A stretch of DNA of 64,000 bases from contig PPXM03000003.1 of NCBI GenBank assembly GCA_003707065.3, positions 62,001 to 126,000 on the forward strand, given 5' to 3'. The stretch's first letter is position 1. Each line of letters opens with the position of its first letter. The notes beneath the pieces are model-generated. The model saw only the letters and a list, made by a program, of their open reading frames with translations. It did not search any database and was not told the DNA's origin. The stretch is from Trigonopsis variabilis (taxonomy: Eukaryota > Ascomycota > Trigonopsidomycetes > Trigonopsidales > Trigonopsidaceae). The position numbers and the translations under genes are program-made. Of this stretch, positions 1 through 10,337 are shown piece after piece.

Positions 1-391
1 CTCAATTAATAATTGAAAGGATTGCTGTTGTCGAATCAATTGACGTGGTTGACAATGTGGAAGCATTAGGAACGACTGAAAGAGGAGAAGGAGGATTTGG
101 CAGCACAGGGAGAAACTAGAGTACAAATGAATAAAGTTGCACGAACAGATGCAAGTGTAAAATATTGTAGATAAATTATCGTTTAAAAGAACTCACTGTG
201 CTTTTCGTGTGGATGCGAGGATGGTAAATCGGAGACTTGCTCTCGGTGGTTGGGATGTGTTAAACTCAACCACGAGCAGAAAGGAAAGACCATCATACTC
301 CCTGTCCGGCTCCCAAGTTGCTCGATTCACAGACCGATTCCCAATTCATTGAACTGTATTTCTGACTCGGAAATTAACAGGAGAACCGTTA
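1..391. other. 5' flank of the CLC gene, no gene seen
   Basis: I see no convincing coding exon here. An open stretch starts with ATG at 221 and runs to a stop near 356, but I see no homology in it. It might be leader or an upstream exon of the CLC gene; the bases just before the chosen CLC start are also open, so an extra 5' exon cannot be excluded. Confidence 0.4.
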
Positions 392-2769
392 ATGGATCAA
401 TTGCGGGATTATCGAGCTACGGTCGATGAAACTAAACGATACGATGAGTTCACAACCGTTGGTAGGTCAAGACATTAATATATGAGACTAATGCGAAAGA
501 TTGGGTTTTAGACGCTATGAATGATCAAGTAAAACGGCAGATGCTGAAAGAGCGGATGCAAGGATTGTCCTGGTATTCCTTATCCCAATGGCGATATAAT
601 ATACAAAGGATAGTAGAATTTATCCAAGGATGGTTAATTCTAGGCTTGATAGGGGTATGCATAGGAATTATTGCTTCTTGTTTGACCATAATTACCGAAT
701 GGCTGAGCAGCCTTAAGAATGGGTACTGCTCTACTGGGTTCTATTTATCGAAGTCATTCTGCTGTTGGGAAGGTGAGGAAGACTGTTTAGAATGGAGGAC
801 TTGGTCAAATGCTTGGTTTACACAGTACTTGGCATACATAATCTTTTGTTGCCTATTCGCTTGGATAAGTGCATTCCTCGTAAAGCGTTATTCCCCCGCT
901 GCTGCAGGATCGGGAATTAGTGAGATCAAGTGCATTATATCCGGATTTCTCTTAACTAAGTTCTTGGATGGACGAACTCTTTCAATCAAGGCATTAGGCC
1001 TACCTCTAGCCATAGCCAGTGGATTAAGTGTTGGCAAGGAGGGCCCAAGCGTTCATTATGCAGTTTGCGTAGGGAATGTAATATCTAAGCTTTTCCCTTC
1101 CTATGTCTCTAGCGCATCAAAAATGAGAGATATTTTGACTTCTTGTGCTGCGGCTGGCGTTGGTGTGGCCTTTGGTTCTCCTATTGGTGGAGTTCTATTC
1201 TCCATTGAGGAGATTTCCTCAAATTACTATCATAAAACTATGCTTCGAAGCTATTTCACTGCCCTTATTGCTACCTGGACTTTGGCGTCTATAAACCCTC
1301 TTAGAACCGGACAATTAGTCACTTTTCAAGTTTCATACGATCGCTCCTGGTATTCTTTTGAAATTTTCTTCTTCGTTATCCTTGGTTTATCCGGCGGTTT
1401 ATATGGACTCTTTGTCATTAAGTGGAATATTCGTATCACGGCATTTAGAAAGAAATATCTTGTTAGATATCCGGTTCATGAGGCAGTGCTCGTTGCTGCT
1501 TTTACAGCAATTGTATGTTACTTTAACATGTTTCTACGTTTTGATATGACTGAATCGATGGGAATCATGTTCCACGAATGTCAGCAGGGTTCAGACAAAT
1601 ATCACCTCTGCCAATCTGGGGGTAAAGGTCTTAAGGTTGTTTCACTGTTGATTGCTACGATCGTTCGGACTCTTTTGATCTGTGTCTCTTATGGTTGCAA
1701 AGTTCCAGCGGGAATCTTCGTCCCTTCTATGGCAGTCGGAGCCTATTTTGGTAGAGGAGTTGGCATCTTGGTCGAACTCATTCACGAGAAGTTTCCTGAT
1801 CTTGCTATTTTCAATTCTTGTAACGCGCTCGAGCCTTGCATCACCCCTGGAACTTACGCCTTTCTCGGAGCCGCGGCTGCATTAAGTGGAATTATGCATA
1901 TCACCGTCACTGTTGTGGTTATTATGTTTGAACTAACTGGCGCTGTTAACTATATCTTGCCGACCATGATTGTTGTAGGGGCTGCCAAGTTCGTCAGCGA
2001 TAGGTTTGGAAGAGGAGGAATTGCCGACGAGATGATCTCCTTTAATGGAATGCCATATCTTTCTGAGGACCTTGATGTTCCAGATGAACCAGTTTCTAAT
2101 GCCATGACCCGAGATATTGTCTCTCTCCCAGTAAAGGGAATGACGTTGCAACAATTGCAAAATTTATTACAGTCATATACTTTTCGATGCTATCCTTTGG
2201 TTTCTCCAGATAACATGATCCGAGGATATATAGAGGGTAAGCAGTTGAAAGTAATTTCAGCTCAATCATCCCCTTACGAACCCAATACTCTATGCGATTT
2301 TCAAGTAACTGAACCCCGCGAAAATGTTATTGCATTTGGAGCTATTGTTGACCGTGCTCCTCTGACTGTATCTCATATGCAAGCACTCCCAGTCGTCTTA
2401 GATGTCTTTAGGACCGTCGGGCCGAGGTTGCTCCTTATTGAAGACGCTGGCCAACTGGTGGGTCTAATAACTGCGAAGGACCTTTTACGTTATGTTTATG
2501 CGCTCAAGCATCAAAATGCAGAGGCGATTTTGCCTAATGGTAGGCAATTGGATGATATTGCATGGCATATCATTGTATGGGCCAAAGAAAAAGCTCAGGC
2601 CTTGAAGCATATGCTATTGTCAAAAATAAAGTTTCGACGTTTACTTCGAACTCAGCGGGGTAGGAATAGTCAACAGGGTTACGAATTACACAATGGAGCT
2701 GGCGAAGAGAGTGATAATATTGATGAAATGTTGGCCGAAATGGAGGCTGACATAGAAGACGAGCTATGA
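392..2769 (+). CDS. GEF1: CLC-family chloride channel/transporter (Gef1-like)
   Basis: Two exons, 392-461 and 512-2769, joined across a 50-nt intron with GTAGGT donor and a CTAAT branch site; 775 residues. The first exon supplies the conserved fungal CLC N-terminus ending YDEFTTVD, which the uninterrupted frame alone would miss. Selectivity-filter motifs are visible: GSGISEIK near residues 156-163, GKEGPSVH near 198-205 (its Glu is the gating/proton glutamate) and GVLFSIEE near 250-257. Several membrane spans precede a cytosolic tail with two CBS-like segments from about residue 555 on. Known role: yeast Gef1 is a Golgi/endosomal Cl-/H+ antiporter needed for copper loading of Fet3, which is notable because Fet3 and Ftr1 also lie in this window. 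The 3' end faces the phosphatase gene, 41 bp away. Family assignment is very secure; organelle location is inferred from the homologue. Confidence 0.95.
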
Positions 2770-2810
2770 AGCTACAATGAGCCAGGCAAAGTAAAAAGTT
2801 TAAGAACGTT

Positions 2811-3607
2811 CTATTTCTCCTTATTTTGGACTAGTTCACTCACGGTCTTGGTACGCTTTATCACCGACTGGACATCTTCAAGAATATCATCAAAAGTGTT
2901 GAAGACTCGATACGGAACGTGTTCTCGTTCACAATAAGTGACCAAATCACGGCCAGCTTTTGCGAAAAGAAGGTCAGACTCTCGAGCGGCGCTGAGATCG
3001 GATACACCATCACCACAATAAAATAAGATTGGACGATCAGGTGCATCACTCTTGTAGGGCTTAATGGCGCTAGATTTATCATGACCAAAAGATGACTCAT
3101 CTTTAAACACGATGTGCCACTTTTTACCTTGCTCGTCGAGATATTTGACTTCATTAGAAACGATTTCGATATCTTGCACGGCTTCTTCGCTGACCAGCTT
3201 CTTCAACAGGGCCTTGATGATAGGTCTCATACCGCTGCTGACCACAATCAAAGGGATGCCATTGGCTTTACACCATTCATAAAATGTCTTGAATCCGGGA
3301 TCCAACTTCACTCGATCAAGAAGGTATTCGATGCACTCTTGGAATGGTAGCTGGATCGATTCGAGCATCTGGTGAAAGGAATCCCTGAGATTTAGAAACC
3401 ATCATCACCTCTTCTTCTCACCTGAAAGAAACTTTCCCTTCTAGACATTCTTGATTAAGCTGACGTCGTTTATCATAGCCAAAGCCAATGTTGTCTGTCA
3501 ACAAATCATTGCTGTCCTGTTCCGCTGTTAGTCAATTTAATCTATTTCATTACCTGCAGCGTCACAGTGCCATCCCAATCGGTGAACACTATAGCTTTTG
3601 GTACCAT
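2811..3607 (-). CDS. HAD-family phosphatase, YNL010W/Pyp1-like
   Basis: Three exons on the minus strand, 3554-3607, 3422-3516 and 2811-3384, with two 37-nt introns; 240 residues, matching the roughly 241 of the yeast YNL010W family. The first exon begins VPKAIVFTDWDGTVT, giving the catalytic DxD of haloacid-dehalogenase phosphatases. Later motifs are VVSSGM (motif II) and FYCGDGVSDLSAA (motif IV, Mg-binding acidic pair). Yeast homologues are small-metabolite or polyol phosphatases; the exact substrate here cannot be read from sequence. It is divergent from SHE9 with only 134 bp between start codons, implying a shared promoter, and converges on the CLC gene. Confidence 0.9.
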
Positions 3608-3741
3608 TTTTGTTGTTTATGAAAGTTTATGAAAGCAGGGTTTTGTTTGTAGAGACCGAAAAAGACGTCGTTGACGTTTAGCTATTCTCCCTTTCCTGTT
3701 ACGCCCTTCCTGGCCTGCTTGGCCCTTGGACTTCTGCCCTC

Positions 3742-5262
3742 ATGGATCTCGTCACGTGGACTCGTCCATGTCTTGTCAGCTCGAGGGGATTAATTAAGGC
3801 GGCTATAGTCGATCGAATTGCATGCATAAGATCATTTGTCAGCTTAGGTAATTCAGGATATTTAAGCAGGATTGTGAAGGACCAGTCTCATAGATTTGAA
3901 TTAAACACACGTGGAAGCCTAAGTTATCGGTACAGGACAGTGAAGAATCTAAGTATGCGCCGATTATCATCTTTTTCTTATCAATTATCTCCAATTATAA
4001 ATGATAACTCATCAAGGGAGACACCCGCTGAACTCAACGTTGTCTCGGACTCTCGGATCTCTGAAAACAATGAGGAAACTTCCTTGCCAGCAAAGCAGTC
4101 AATGTTCCAGTCTAAATTTCATGACGTACAGAAGGATCTAGAAAACTGCTTCCAAGCTGGATTGGGAAAAGATGCTATTCAAGAAATAAATGAAGGAACT
4201 TATGATCTTGACGAATCACGAGCCAAACTCCCATCAGGGCTTGACCGGCGATCGGAATTATCAAAAAGCCTCGCTAGGGGAATGGATCGATTGACTGAAA
4301 CGATTTTCATTGCCGGACAACGATTGAACACCTTGACAGGATACAGCGAGATCGAACGGCTGAAAAAAGAGATTGACCATAGAGGTAGGCCTGGATCTCA
4401 TGAGAAGCTAACCAATATAGAACGTCTGGCTGCGGAATGCCGGCAGAAGGTCCGCGACGCGAAAGAAGGCTATAATCAAGCTATTGCTCAGCGGACTGCA
4501 TCGCAGAAGGAGGTGAATGAGCTTCTGCAACGAAAAAGTATCTGGACACCACAGGATCTCGAGCGGTTCACCGAATTATATCGCTCTGACCATGCAAATG
4601 AGCAGACAGTCAACCTGGCGCAAAAATTACTGAACGACTGTGAACGTGAATCTGAAGAACAGCAAGCGTTACTTGGGAAATTGATTCTGACAAGGTATCA
4701 TGAGGAACAAATTTGGAGTGACAAGATCAGGCGAGCATCTACGTGGGGTACATGGTTTCTCATGGGTCTAAACGTGTTTCTTTTCCTCATCGTTCAGTTG
4801 ATCCTTGAACCTTGGAAACGTCGCCGCTTGGTTAATGCCTTTGAAGAGGCGGTACGGACAAATATCAATGAGGCTTCCGCTAAAACGAACGAAAGATCTA
4901 TCTCTGCTGAACCAATTATCCAAGGACATGAAACTGTCGAGATAGAACGATCCCCTCCTCCTCTAGACAGCGAGACAGTTGAACAGGAACATTTCTCTTT
5001 AAGCAATTCAGTAAATGATATAATGCCCGATTCTGACTACCTCGGACCGCCATTTTCTTCCGTCTGTTCTGTCAAGACACTCACATTCTATCTCTCGAGC
5101 AGACTCAACCAACTCCTTCGAGAGCTTTCAAGTTTATACCACCGAATTGTGCACTCCTACTCTTGCACGATTGTTCTTACCCAAGCCGAGCTATCGTTTC
5201 TGGCCGCGTTCACAGGGATTGCCGGTGTTGGGCTCACATTAGCAATATCCCATCTTGTCTGA
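3742..5262 (+). CDS. SHE9: Mitochondrial inner-membrane protein She9/Mdm33
   Basis: Single exon of 506 residues. The first ~90 residues are rich in Arg and Ser and poor in acidic residues, as expected for a mitochondrial presequence. A long helical, coiled-coil-prone region follows (about residues 120-330), containing the She9-type stretch that ends YHEEQIWSDKIRRASTWGTW, then a first hydrophobic span near 339-357 followed by the conserved EPWKRRRLV. A second hydrophobic span lies at the C-terminus (about 485-505). Known role: She9/Mdm33 shapes and divides the inner mitochondrial membrane. The region between the two spans (about 365-480) is low complexity and poorly conserved. Assignment rests on the TWFLMGLN/EPWKRRR block and the architecture. 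Confidence 0.9.
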   Translation: MDLVTWTRPCLVSSRGLIKAAIVDRIACIRSFVSLGNSGYLSRIVKDQSHRFELNTRGSLSYRYRTVKNLSMRRLSSFSYQLSPIINDNSSRETPAELNVVSDSRISENNEETSLPAKQSMFQSKFHDVQKDLENCFQAGLGKDAIQEINEGTYDLDESRAKLPSGLDRRSELSKSLARGMDRLTETIFIAGQRLNTLTGYSEIERLKKEIDHRGRPGSHEKLTNIERLAAECRQKVRDAKEGYNQAIAQRTASQKEVNELLQRKSIWTPQDLERFTELYRSDHANEQTVNLAQKLLNDCERESEEQQALLGKLILTRYHEEQIWSDKIRRASTWGTWFLMGLNVFLFLIVQLILEPWKRRRLVNAFEEAVRTNINEASAKTNERSISAEPIIQGHETVEIERSPPPLDSETVEQEHFSLSNSVNDIMPDSDYLGPPFSSVCSVKTLTFYLSSRLNQLLRELSSLYHRIVHSYSCTIVLTQAELSFLAAFTGIAGVGLTLAISHLV

Positions 5263-5502
5263 TGTACATATATTGGACTGAGCTGAGCTCTACGAGCTTT
5301 GCGCGTTGAGCTCAAGCTTAGTTAAGCATTAAAGAGCAGCAATGTTTCAGCACTAAGAATAGAATAGGTATCAATGTTTGTGATTCGTTAAACCCTCCCG
5401 CATAAACCGAATTTTTAGCAGTAACCCAATACGTAACGTTACCCGGCCCATTCCCACGACTCGGCCGTAGCAACGACTGACAGCCAGAGCCTAAAATTCT
5501 CA

Positions 5503-6075
5503 ATGTCGTTTGTCCAGTCTCTCCGTGTGAGTGTGAGACAGTCCTTGTCTTTATGCCACACATTTAAATATCGAGCGAGCATTGGAACAGTTGGATTGGT
5601 CCTTTTTCGATCCATGTCAAGCCGGCCGCGACTTATTTTTGACGCAATCACGACACCCTTTTCAGCATCGACGGCCTTCCTGCTGGGACGACGGAATGTG
5701 ACTCTGCGACAGGTATCACGAGGCAAAAGGAAGAAGCGTAACATGGTTAAAAAGTCTGAATCGCCTGACCTCGACGGCTGTCCGCAGCGGAAAGGAGTTG
5801 TGGTCCGGGTGTTGGTTCTCAAGCCTAAAAAGCCAAACTCGGCCAATAGAAAAGCCGTGAGGGTGCGTTTGACATCCGGGAAGATGGTTACGGCTTATGT
5901 GCCTGGAGAAGGGCACAACGCTCAAGAGCACTCACTGGTACTAGTGAGAGGAGGACGTGTACAAGATCTACCGGGTGTCAAGTATCACGTTGTTCGAGGA
6001 GCATATGATATTTCGGGAGTCGTTGGTAGGCTGACATCGCGGAGTAAATATGGGGTTAAGAAGCCCTCATCATAA
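5503..6075 (+). CDS. MRPS12: Mitochondrial small-subunit ribosomal protein uS12m
   Basis: Single exon, 190 residues. From about residue 65 it carries the universal S12 core: [12 protein letters not shown], then [31 protein letters not shown] and the terminal GAYDISGV with RSKYGVKK. It sits in the decoding centre of the mitoribosome, where the PNSA loop contacts the A-site. The extra ~65 N-terminal residues are basic and probably an import presequence. A second ATG at 5614 would shorten this extension; I chose the first because both give an import-like leader. The organellar rather than cytosolic form is clear from the bacterial-type sequence. Confidence 0.95.
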   Translation: MSFVQSLRVSVRQSLSLCHTFKYRASIGTVGLVLFRSMSSRPRLIFDAITTPFSASTAFLLGRRNVTLRQVSRGKRKKRNMVKKSESPDLDGCPQRKGVVVRVLVLKPKKPNSANRKAVRVRLTSGKMVTAYVPGEGHNAQEHSLVLVRGGRVQDLPGVKYHVVRGAYDISGVVGRLTSRSKYGVKKPSS

Positions 6076-6317
6076 TTGTATATACAATAGCTGTGCTGAT
6101 GATGAACAGTGTAGTTATCATCGCAGTGATGGCTCTTGCTATAAAAGGCTTTAAGGGTCGATGGAAATGCAAATATCAATTAAAAAGAATATAATTCAGG
6201 TTGAGCGCAAGTAGATAGGGAAAATTTTGGTGGAAATGGAAGAAGAAAAGAAACTCATTGCGAGAGTAGCTACAGTTAGGAGACATGAAGAAGTGTACAT
6301 AATCAGACAAATCATGT

Positions 6318-7765
6318 TTAGACGCCAGGAGGCTTGGGAATGCCTTGGACCTCTAAGAACTTCGGGGTACAAGAGTAACCTTGGAAAGCAAAGTTCTCCA
6401 TAGGGTTACAGAAGCATTTATTTTTGATTCGGACTTCCTTTGAAGCAGGGCAGTTATAGAAGGGGATATGGTAGTATCCGATGTCATCAAACCAATGAAC
6501 CTGGTCTCTATCAGCGAATAAGCCAGCACCGATAGAATGAACAGGAGCATCACCCCAGCGCTCATAGAAGAAACCACCGGCGTGATCCAGATAGTCAAAA
6601 TATTTCGAATAAGCTTCACCTCTCCACAGCTTGAAGGCACCGACTTCAAAGTTTGACCAGAAATGGCAAAGTGAGTATGTGTCACCACCGTCATTGCTCA
6701 ACCAGTCAATCAAGTTATGGTCATGTACTAGTTCAGGGTACTCTTGAGTAAAATTCTTCGTAGTTTCCCAAAGACTTGGGATTGTGTCGACGTACTCATA
6801 TAACGAAAGAGTGAAACCATAGACATAGTCATTTTTATGCATGAACTCAAAGACATCATAATTGATATCACAAAGGATTTGGATTGATGGTTCGACTCTC
6901 CAGTAGTAATCATAGTCTTTGAGCAATTCATGACGATAGAAAAACCCACTTTCGTATCGGCACATGTGACGATAAGGCTCGCTGTCACCATAAATGACCT
7001 TGTTATTACCCATGCGAATACGAGCCTCTGCAGCTTTATCCTGATCAACATAATTAGGATAGGACCAATGTTCTTTGGGGATCAATCCATAATATGTGTT
7101 ACCAGACGTTGCAGCAGTAGTATAGTCCTTAAAGTCGTCATCAAACTCCTTATCATTTAAAAACACCCAGTCATAATTATATTTATGATTGAATCGATCT
7201 TCTATTGCTCGGATTGATTTCAACAATTCAAAAAGGTCTCCATTCCGAGCCAACGTCACAAACGTTGCCTTAACCGGCTTCTCATATGGCCTATCACTGG
7301 CTTGGTCACTTGCTAACTGTCCTTTAAGAACGGATAAATCACCATGAGCAGGCTGGAAGTCAGTTTTGCTTTTATCATTCTTCTTACCTCCGAACCGCTT
7401 TCACCTTTAGAGTTTTTGGAAGTAGCCTTACTGTCGTCTATTTTGTTAGATGAAGCAACTAGTATCAATTCCTTACCCTCATAGCTCTTCAAATTGCTTG
7501 AGGCACCGTTAGCAGAGCCATCCCCCTTGCTGACTCCTTTCGAATCTGTTGCACCTTCTTTCGGCAGCGGTCTCTGGCGTAAATCATTATCACTATCCAA
7601 TCCTCCTAGTCGAATGCCTTGGTTTTTAGATCCATCAAGAGACTTTTGCAAGGCAGAGTCCGACGACGCTGCAGAATTCGAATAGATGACTCGAACAAGC
7701 AAGATAACGATCAATGTCAACAAGATCAGTCGAACAAGGCGAAATCGCCGAGTTCCTACCGGCAT
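6318..7765 (-). CDS. GT15 alpha-1,2-mannosyltransferase (Kre2/Mnt1/Ktr family)
   Basis: Two exons, 7388-7765 and 6318-7352, separated by a 35-nt intron; 470 residues. It is a type II Golgi protein: a short basic N-tail, one signal-anchor at about residues 10-30, a low-complexity Ser/Lys/Asn stem to about residue 140, then the GT15 catalytic domain. The domain starts KATFVTLARNGDL and includes FNHKYNYDWVFLND, the EPSIQILCDINYD acidic segment and the family signature YSLCHFWSNFEVG, which holds the catalytic glutamate. It transfers mannose from GDP-mannose to O- and N-linked glycans. Which yeast paralogue (Kre2, Ktr1, Ktr3, Yur1) it matches cannot be decided by eye. Confidence 0.95.
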
Positions 7766-8652
7766 GATTGCAAAATACGTTCACGGGTGGTTAGGTGGTT
7801 GGAAGGGAGAGTGAAAAGACGTGTGTCTACACATCTAGCCCTTATAGACAACGATGATCGTCTAGAAAGGGTAAACTAGTAACGGTGACCCCGTAGAGCC
7901 TTTTTCTGGCTACGGCTTGAAGACTTGAGCTACTGTACAGAAAAACGGTGACCAGCTACAATCGTACAGGGAAGTGATACTATCTTTATGTTTTGTGAAA
8001 AAAGGGTGGAGTAAATCTGACGCCATCAGATTTCTTATTGACAAAGGGACATAAAGCTACCTAGAAAGGGGAAAGACAAGTAGCGGCGCAGGTCACGCGG
8101 GGAGCTTTTAGAAATAGGTCGATCTTCTCAAGTTACGGGAAGCGTACTCTACTGATACGAACTTCCTAACGACTCGGGCAATTTGTCGATTCTGATTCCG
8201 AGTAAAAGGACAGAAAATACCATCACCATGACCATCTGTCACTCCCGCCAAAAGGGGCGTCGGTGAAATGGCCTGCAGATAAATGTCCTTTGTATTGGTT
8301 TCGTCTCCCCATAGCACACTTTGAGTCTAAAGTCGTTTTGGACAGCGTTTGACTGAATGATAGGGATTCTGTAGAGATTGTAGAGATAGATGAATCCACA
8401 GAGATGCTTATCTCCTCACTTACCTGATCGATGTGTCCGAGGACCCAGAACTTGTTGTTTTGAACGTCTAGCACATTGAATCCATACTAAATAATATAGA
8501 TAGGAAGCTTTAGATGGCCACTTTCGCGTTCGAACATAAGTTTTACGTAGACATTTCACTGCCCTTTCTATTCTGGGTGTCCCTCCTTTGGGCATTTCGG
8601 TTTGTTACTGGACGCTACATACAATCTTCTCGACTTCACGACTTCTTGAAGA
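7766..8652. other. Intergenic region between GT15 and FPP synthase genes
   Basis: This 887-bp gap holds the divergent promoters of the mannosyltransferase and farnesyl-PP synthase genes. Two further items inside it are listed separately: a 52-codon upstream ORF overlapping the FPP synthase start, and open stretches on the minus strand at 8108-8474 that could be a small spliced gene. An ACGCTACAT word lies at 8612-8620, 33 bp before the FPP synthase ATG. Confidence 0.5.
8108..8474 (-). CDS. Possible small spliced gene of unknown function
   Basis: Low-confidence candidate. Two minus-strand open stretches (8223-8474 and 8108-8317) can be linked by a canonical intron with donor GTAAGT near 8424 and an acceptor ending TTTAG near 8328, keeping frame from a YGFNVLDV-like segment to a basic C-terminus containing TRNQNRQIARVVRKF. 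The basic tail faintly recalls mitochondrial bS18-type ends, but I cannot establish homology, and I could not place a convincing start codon (it may need an exon upstream of 8490). It could equally be noise in a long promoter region. Confidence 0.25.
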
Positions 8653-8672
8653 ATGAGCAAAGAACGCTTTGA
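8514..8672 (+). CDS. 52-codon upstream ORF overlapping the FPP synthase start
   Basis: An ATG at 8514 opens a 52-residue frame with a strongly hydrophobic centre (DISLPFLFWVSLLWAF) that ends at 8672, 20 nt inside the FPP synthase coding region in a different frame. If the transcript starts upstream of 8514, this uORF would oblige scanning ribosomes to bypass it or fail to initiate at the main ATG, giving translational control. It could also be an unrelated small membrane peptide or be absent from the mRNA; the sequence alone does not say where transcription starts. Confidence 0.3.
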   Translation: MATFAFEHKFYVDISLPFLFWVSLLWAFRFVTGRYIQSSRLHDFLKNEQRTL

Positions 8673-9725
8673 ATCCATATTTCCCCTACTAGTCGAGGAA
8701 GTTCTCGATATATTAAGACTCTATAAAGTTCCAAATGATGCTCTAGTGTGGGTGAAGAAGGTATGAAGGAGGATTCTCCGCCAATTGACCGACAGAATCT
8801 GCTTTACAACACGCTTGGAGGAAAAGCGAACCGAGGCTTGAGCGTCATCGATAGTTATCGAATCCTAAAGCAGGTGGATCACTTGAATGAAGAGGAATAC
8901 AAAAAGGCTGCTTATTTGGGATGGTTTGTTGAATTACTTCAAGCTTTCTTCTTGGTTGCCGACGATATTATGGACGAGTCCGATACCAGACGAGGCCAAC
9001 CGTGTTGGTATAAAGTCCCTCAAGTCGGAGTTATTGCTATTAATGACTCATTTATTTTGGAAACGGTCATCTATATATTGCTCAAAAAGCATTTCAAGTC
9101 GGAATCATATTATATAGACTTGGTTGAATTATTCCACCAGACCACATTCGAGACAGAATTGGGACAGCTATTGGATCTTACCACCGCGCCTCCTAATGTC
9201 GTTAATCTTGATAAATTCTCCATGGACCGTTATAAATTCATTGTGGTCTACAAAACCGCATTCTACTCGTTTTATTTGCCAGTTGCTTTGGCAATGTATA
9301 TGGCTGGTGTCACCGAACCTCAAGACTTGGCTCAGGTTAAATCGGTCTTACTGAAGATTGGCGAGTATTTTCAGGTTCAGGATGACTTTCTGGACTGCTA
9401 TGGTGATCCAAAGATCACCGGCAAGATTGGAACTGATATCTTGGATAATAAATGTGGTTGGCTGATCAACCGTGCCTTGCAAAAGGCTTCTCCAGAGCAG
9501 CTGGAGATCCTTCATCGATATTATGGTCATAAGCAGTATCCAGACACCGAAGAGAAAGTCAAACAGATCTTTGCCGAACTAAAGATAGCAGATGACTATC
9601 ACGAGTACGAAGATAAGGTTGCAGAAGAAATCAAAAAGGAGATTGAAAAGATTGACGAATCTCGTGGCTTCAGAAGGGATGTCATTACTGCTTTTTTCAA
9701 AAAGATCTACAAACGTCAAAAGTAA
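8653..9725 (+). CDS. ERG20: Farnesyl diphosphate synthase
   Basis: Two exons, 8653-8760 and 8796-9725, with a 35-nt intron; 345 residues, normal for the family. It condenses IPP with DMAPP and then GPP to make FPP for sterols, dolichol, heme A, ubiquinone and prenylation. Motifs are complete: GGKANRGLS near residues 44-52, the first aspartate-rich motif DDIMD at 92-96 and the second, DDFLD, at 232-236. The two Phe at positions 87-88, five and four residues before the first motif, are the chain-length determinants typical of a C15 product. The C-terminus ends with a basic KKIYKRQK as usual. The start is fixed by the conserved N-terminal SKERFESIFP segment in the short first exon. Confidence 0.97.
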
Positions 9726-10337
9726 GCTTTGGAATACTGATGGCTATTTATCGCAATTTGCTCGCCTAAGGAGAGAACCACATAGAAACTTATTGACGTA
9801 GTTTTCTAGTTAAGACATCAAGGACGAATCATACATTATCTTAGCCCAGAAGAAACTAAATTTAAGATAATTTTGCATAGTGCGATAATAATATCCACCC
9901 CCTCTAAGATATCGCTTGAAAATGTTGATAGACTCAAAGTTTGGATATTATATATAACCAACAAGGGAGTCCCTTGACTAAAGACACAGCCTACAAGCCT
10001 TACAATATAACTTCTCGCTTCGACCCAAAAGAACCTGCTTTTTAATCATCAGAGCACAGTTTTAATTACACAGGTAACCTTTTAGAAATATGAATATGTT
10101 AAGAATATGCAAGATTCATGTTACTGCTTTTGTATTTCACACTAAAAATTACCATTAATTCTCTTATATTTGATTAAGTGCTCAATTATCTTAGCATTTG
10201 AACATAAATGCATGATTTATGCAGCACGGTTTGATGAAGACACCATTACTACGCAACTGGGCGGCAGCCTCATTGCAGGGCAACTGAGCAAGACCAATCC
10301 ACTAAACCTCTCTCTACCGATACAGACATCCCACCTA
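9726..10337. other. Intergenic, promoter and leader of GET2
   Basis: No recognisable gene. The frame is open upstream of the chosen GET2 start, back to about 10170, but that segment does not resemble the family and is taken as leader. AT-rich runs fill 9830-10150. Confidence 0.4.
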
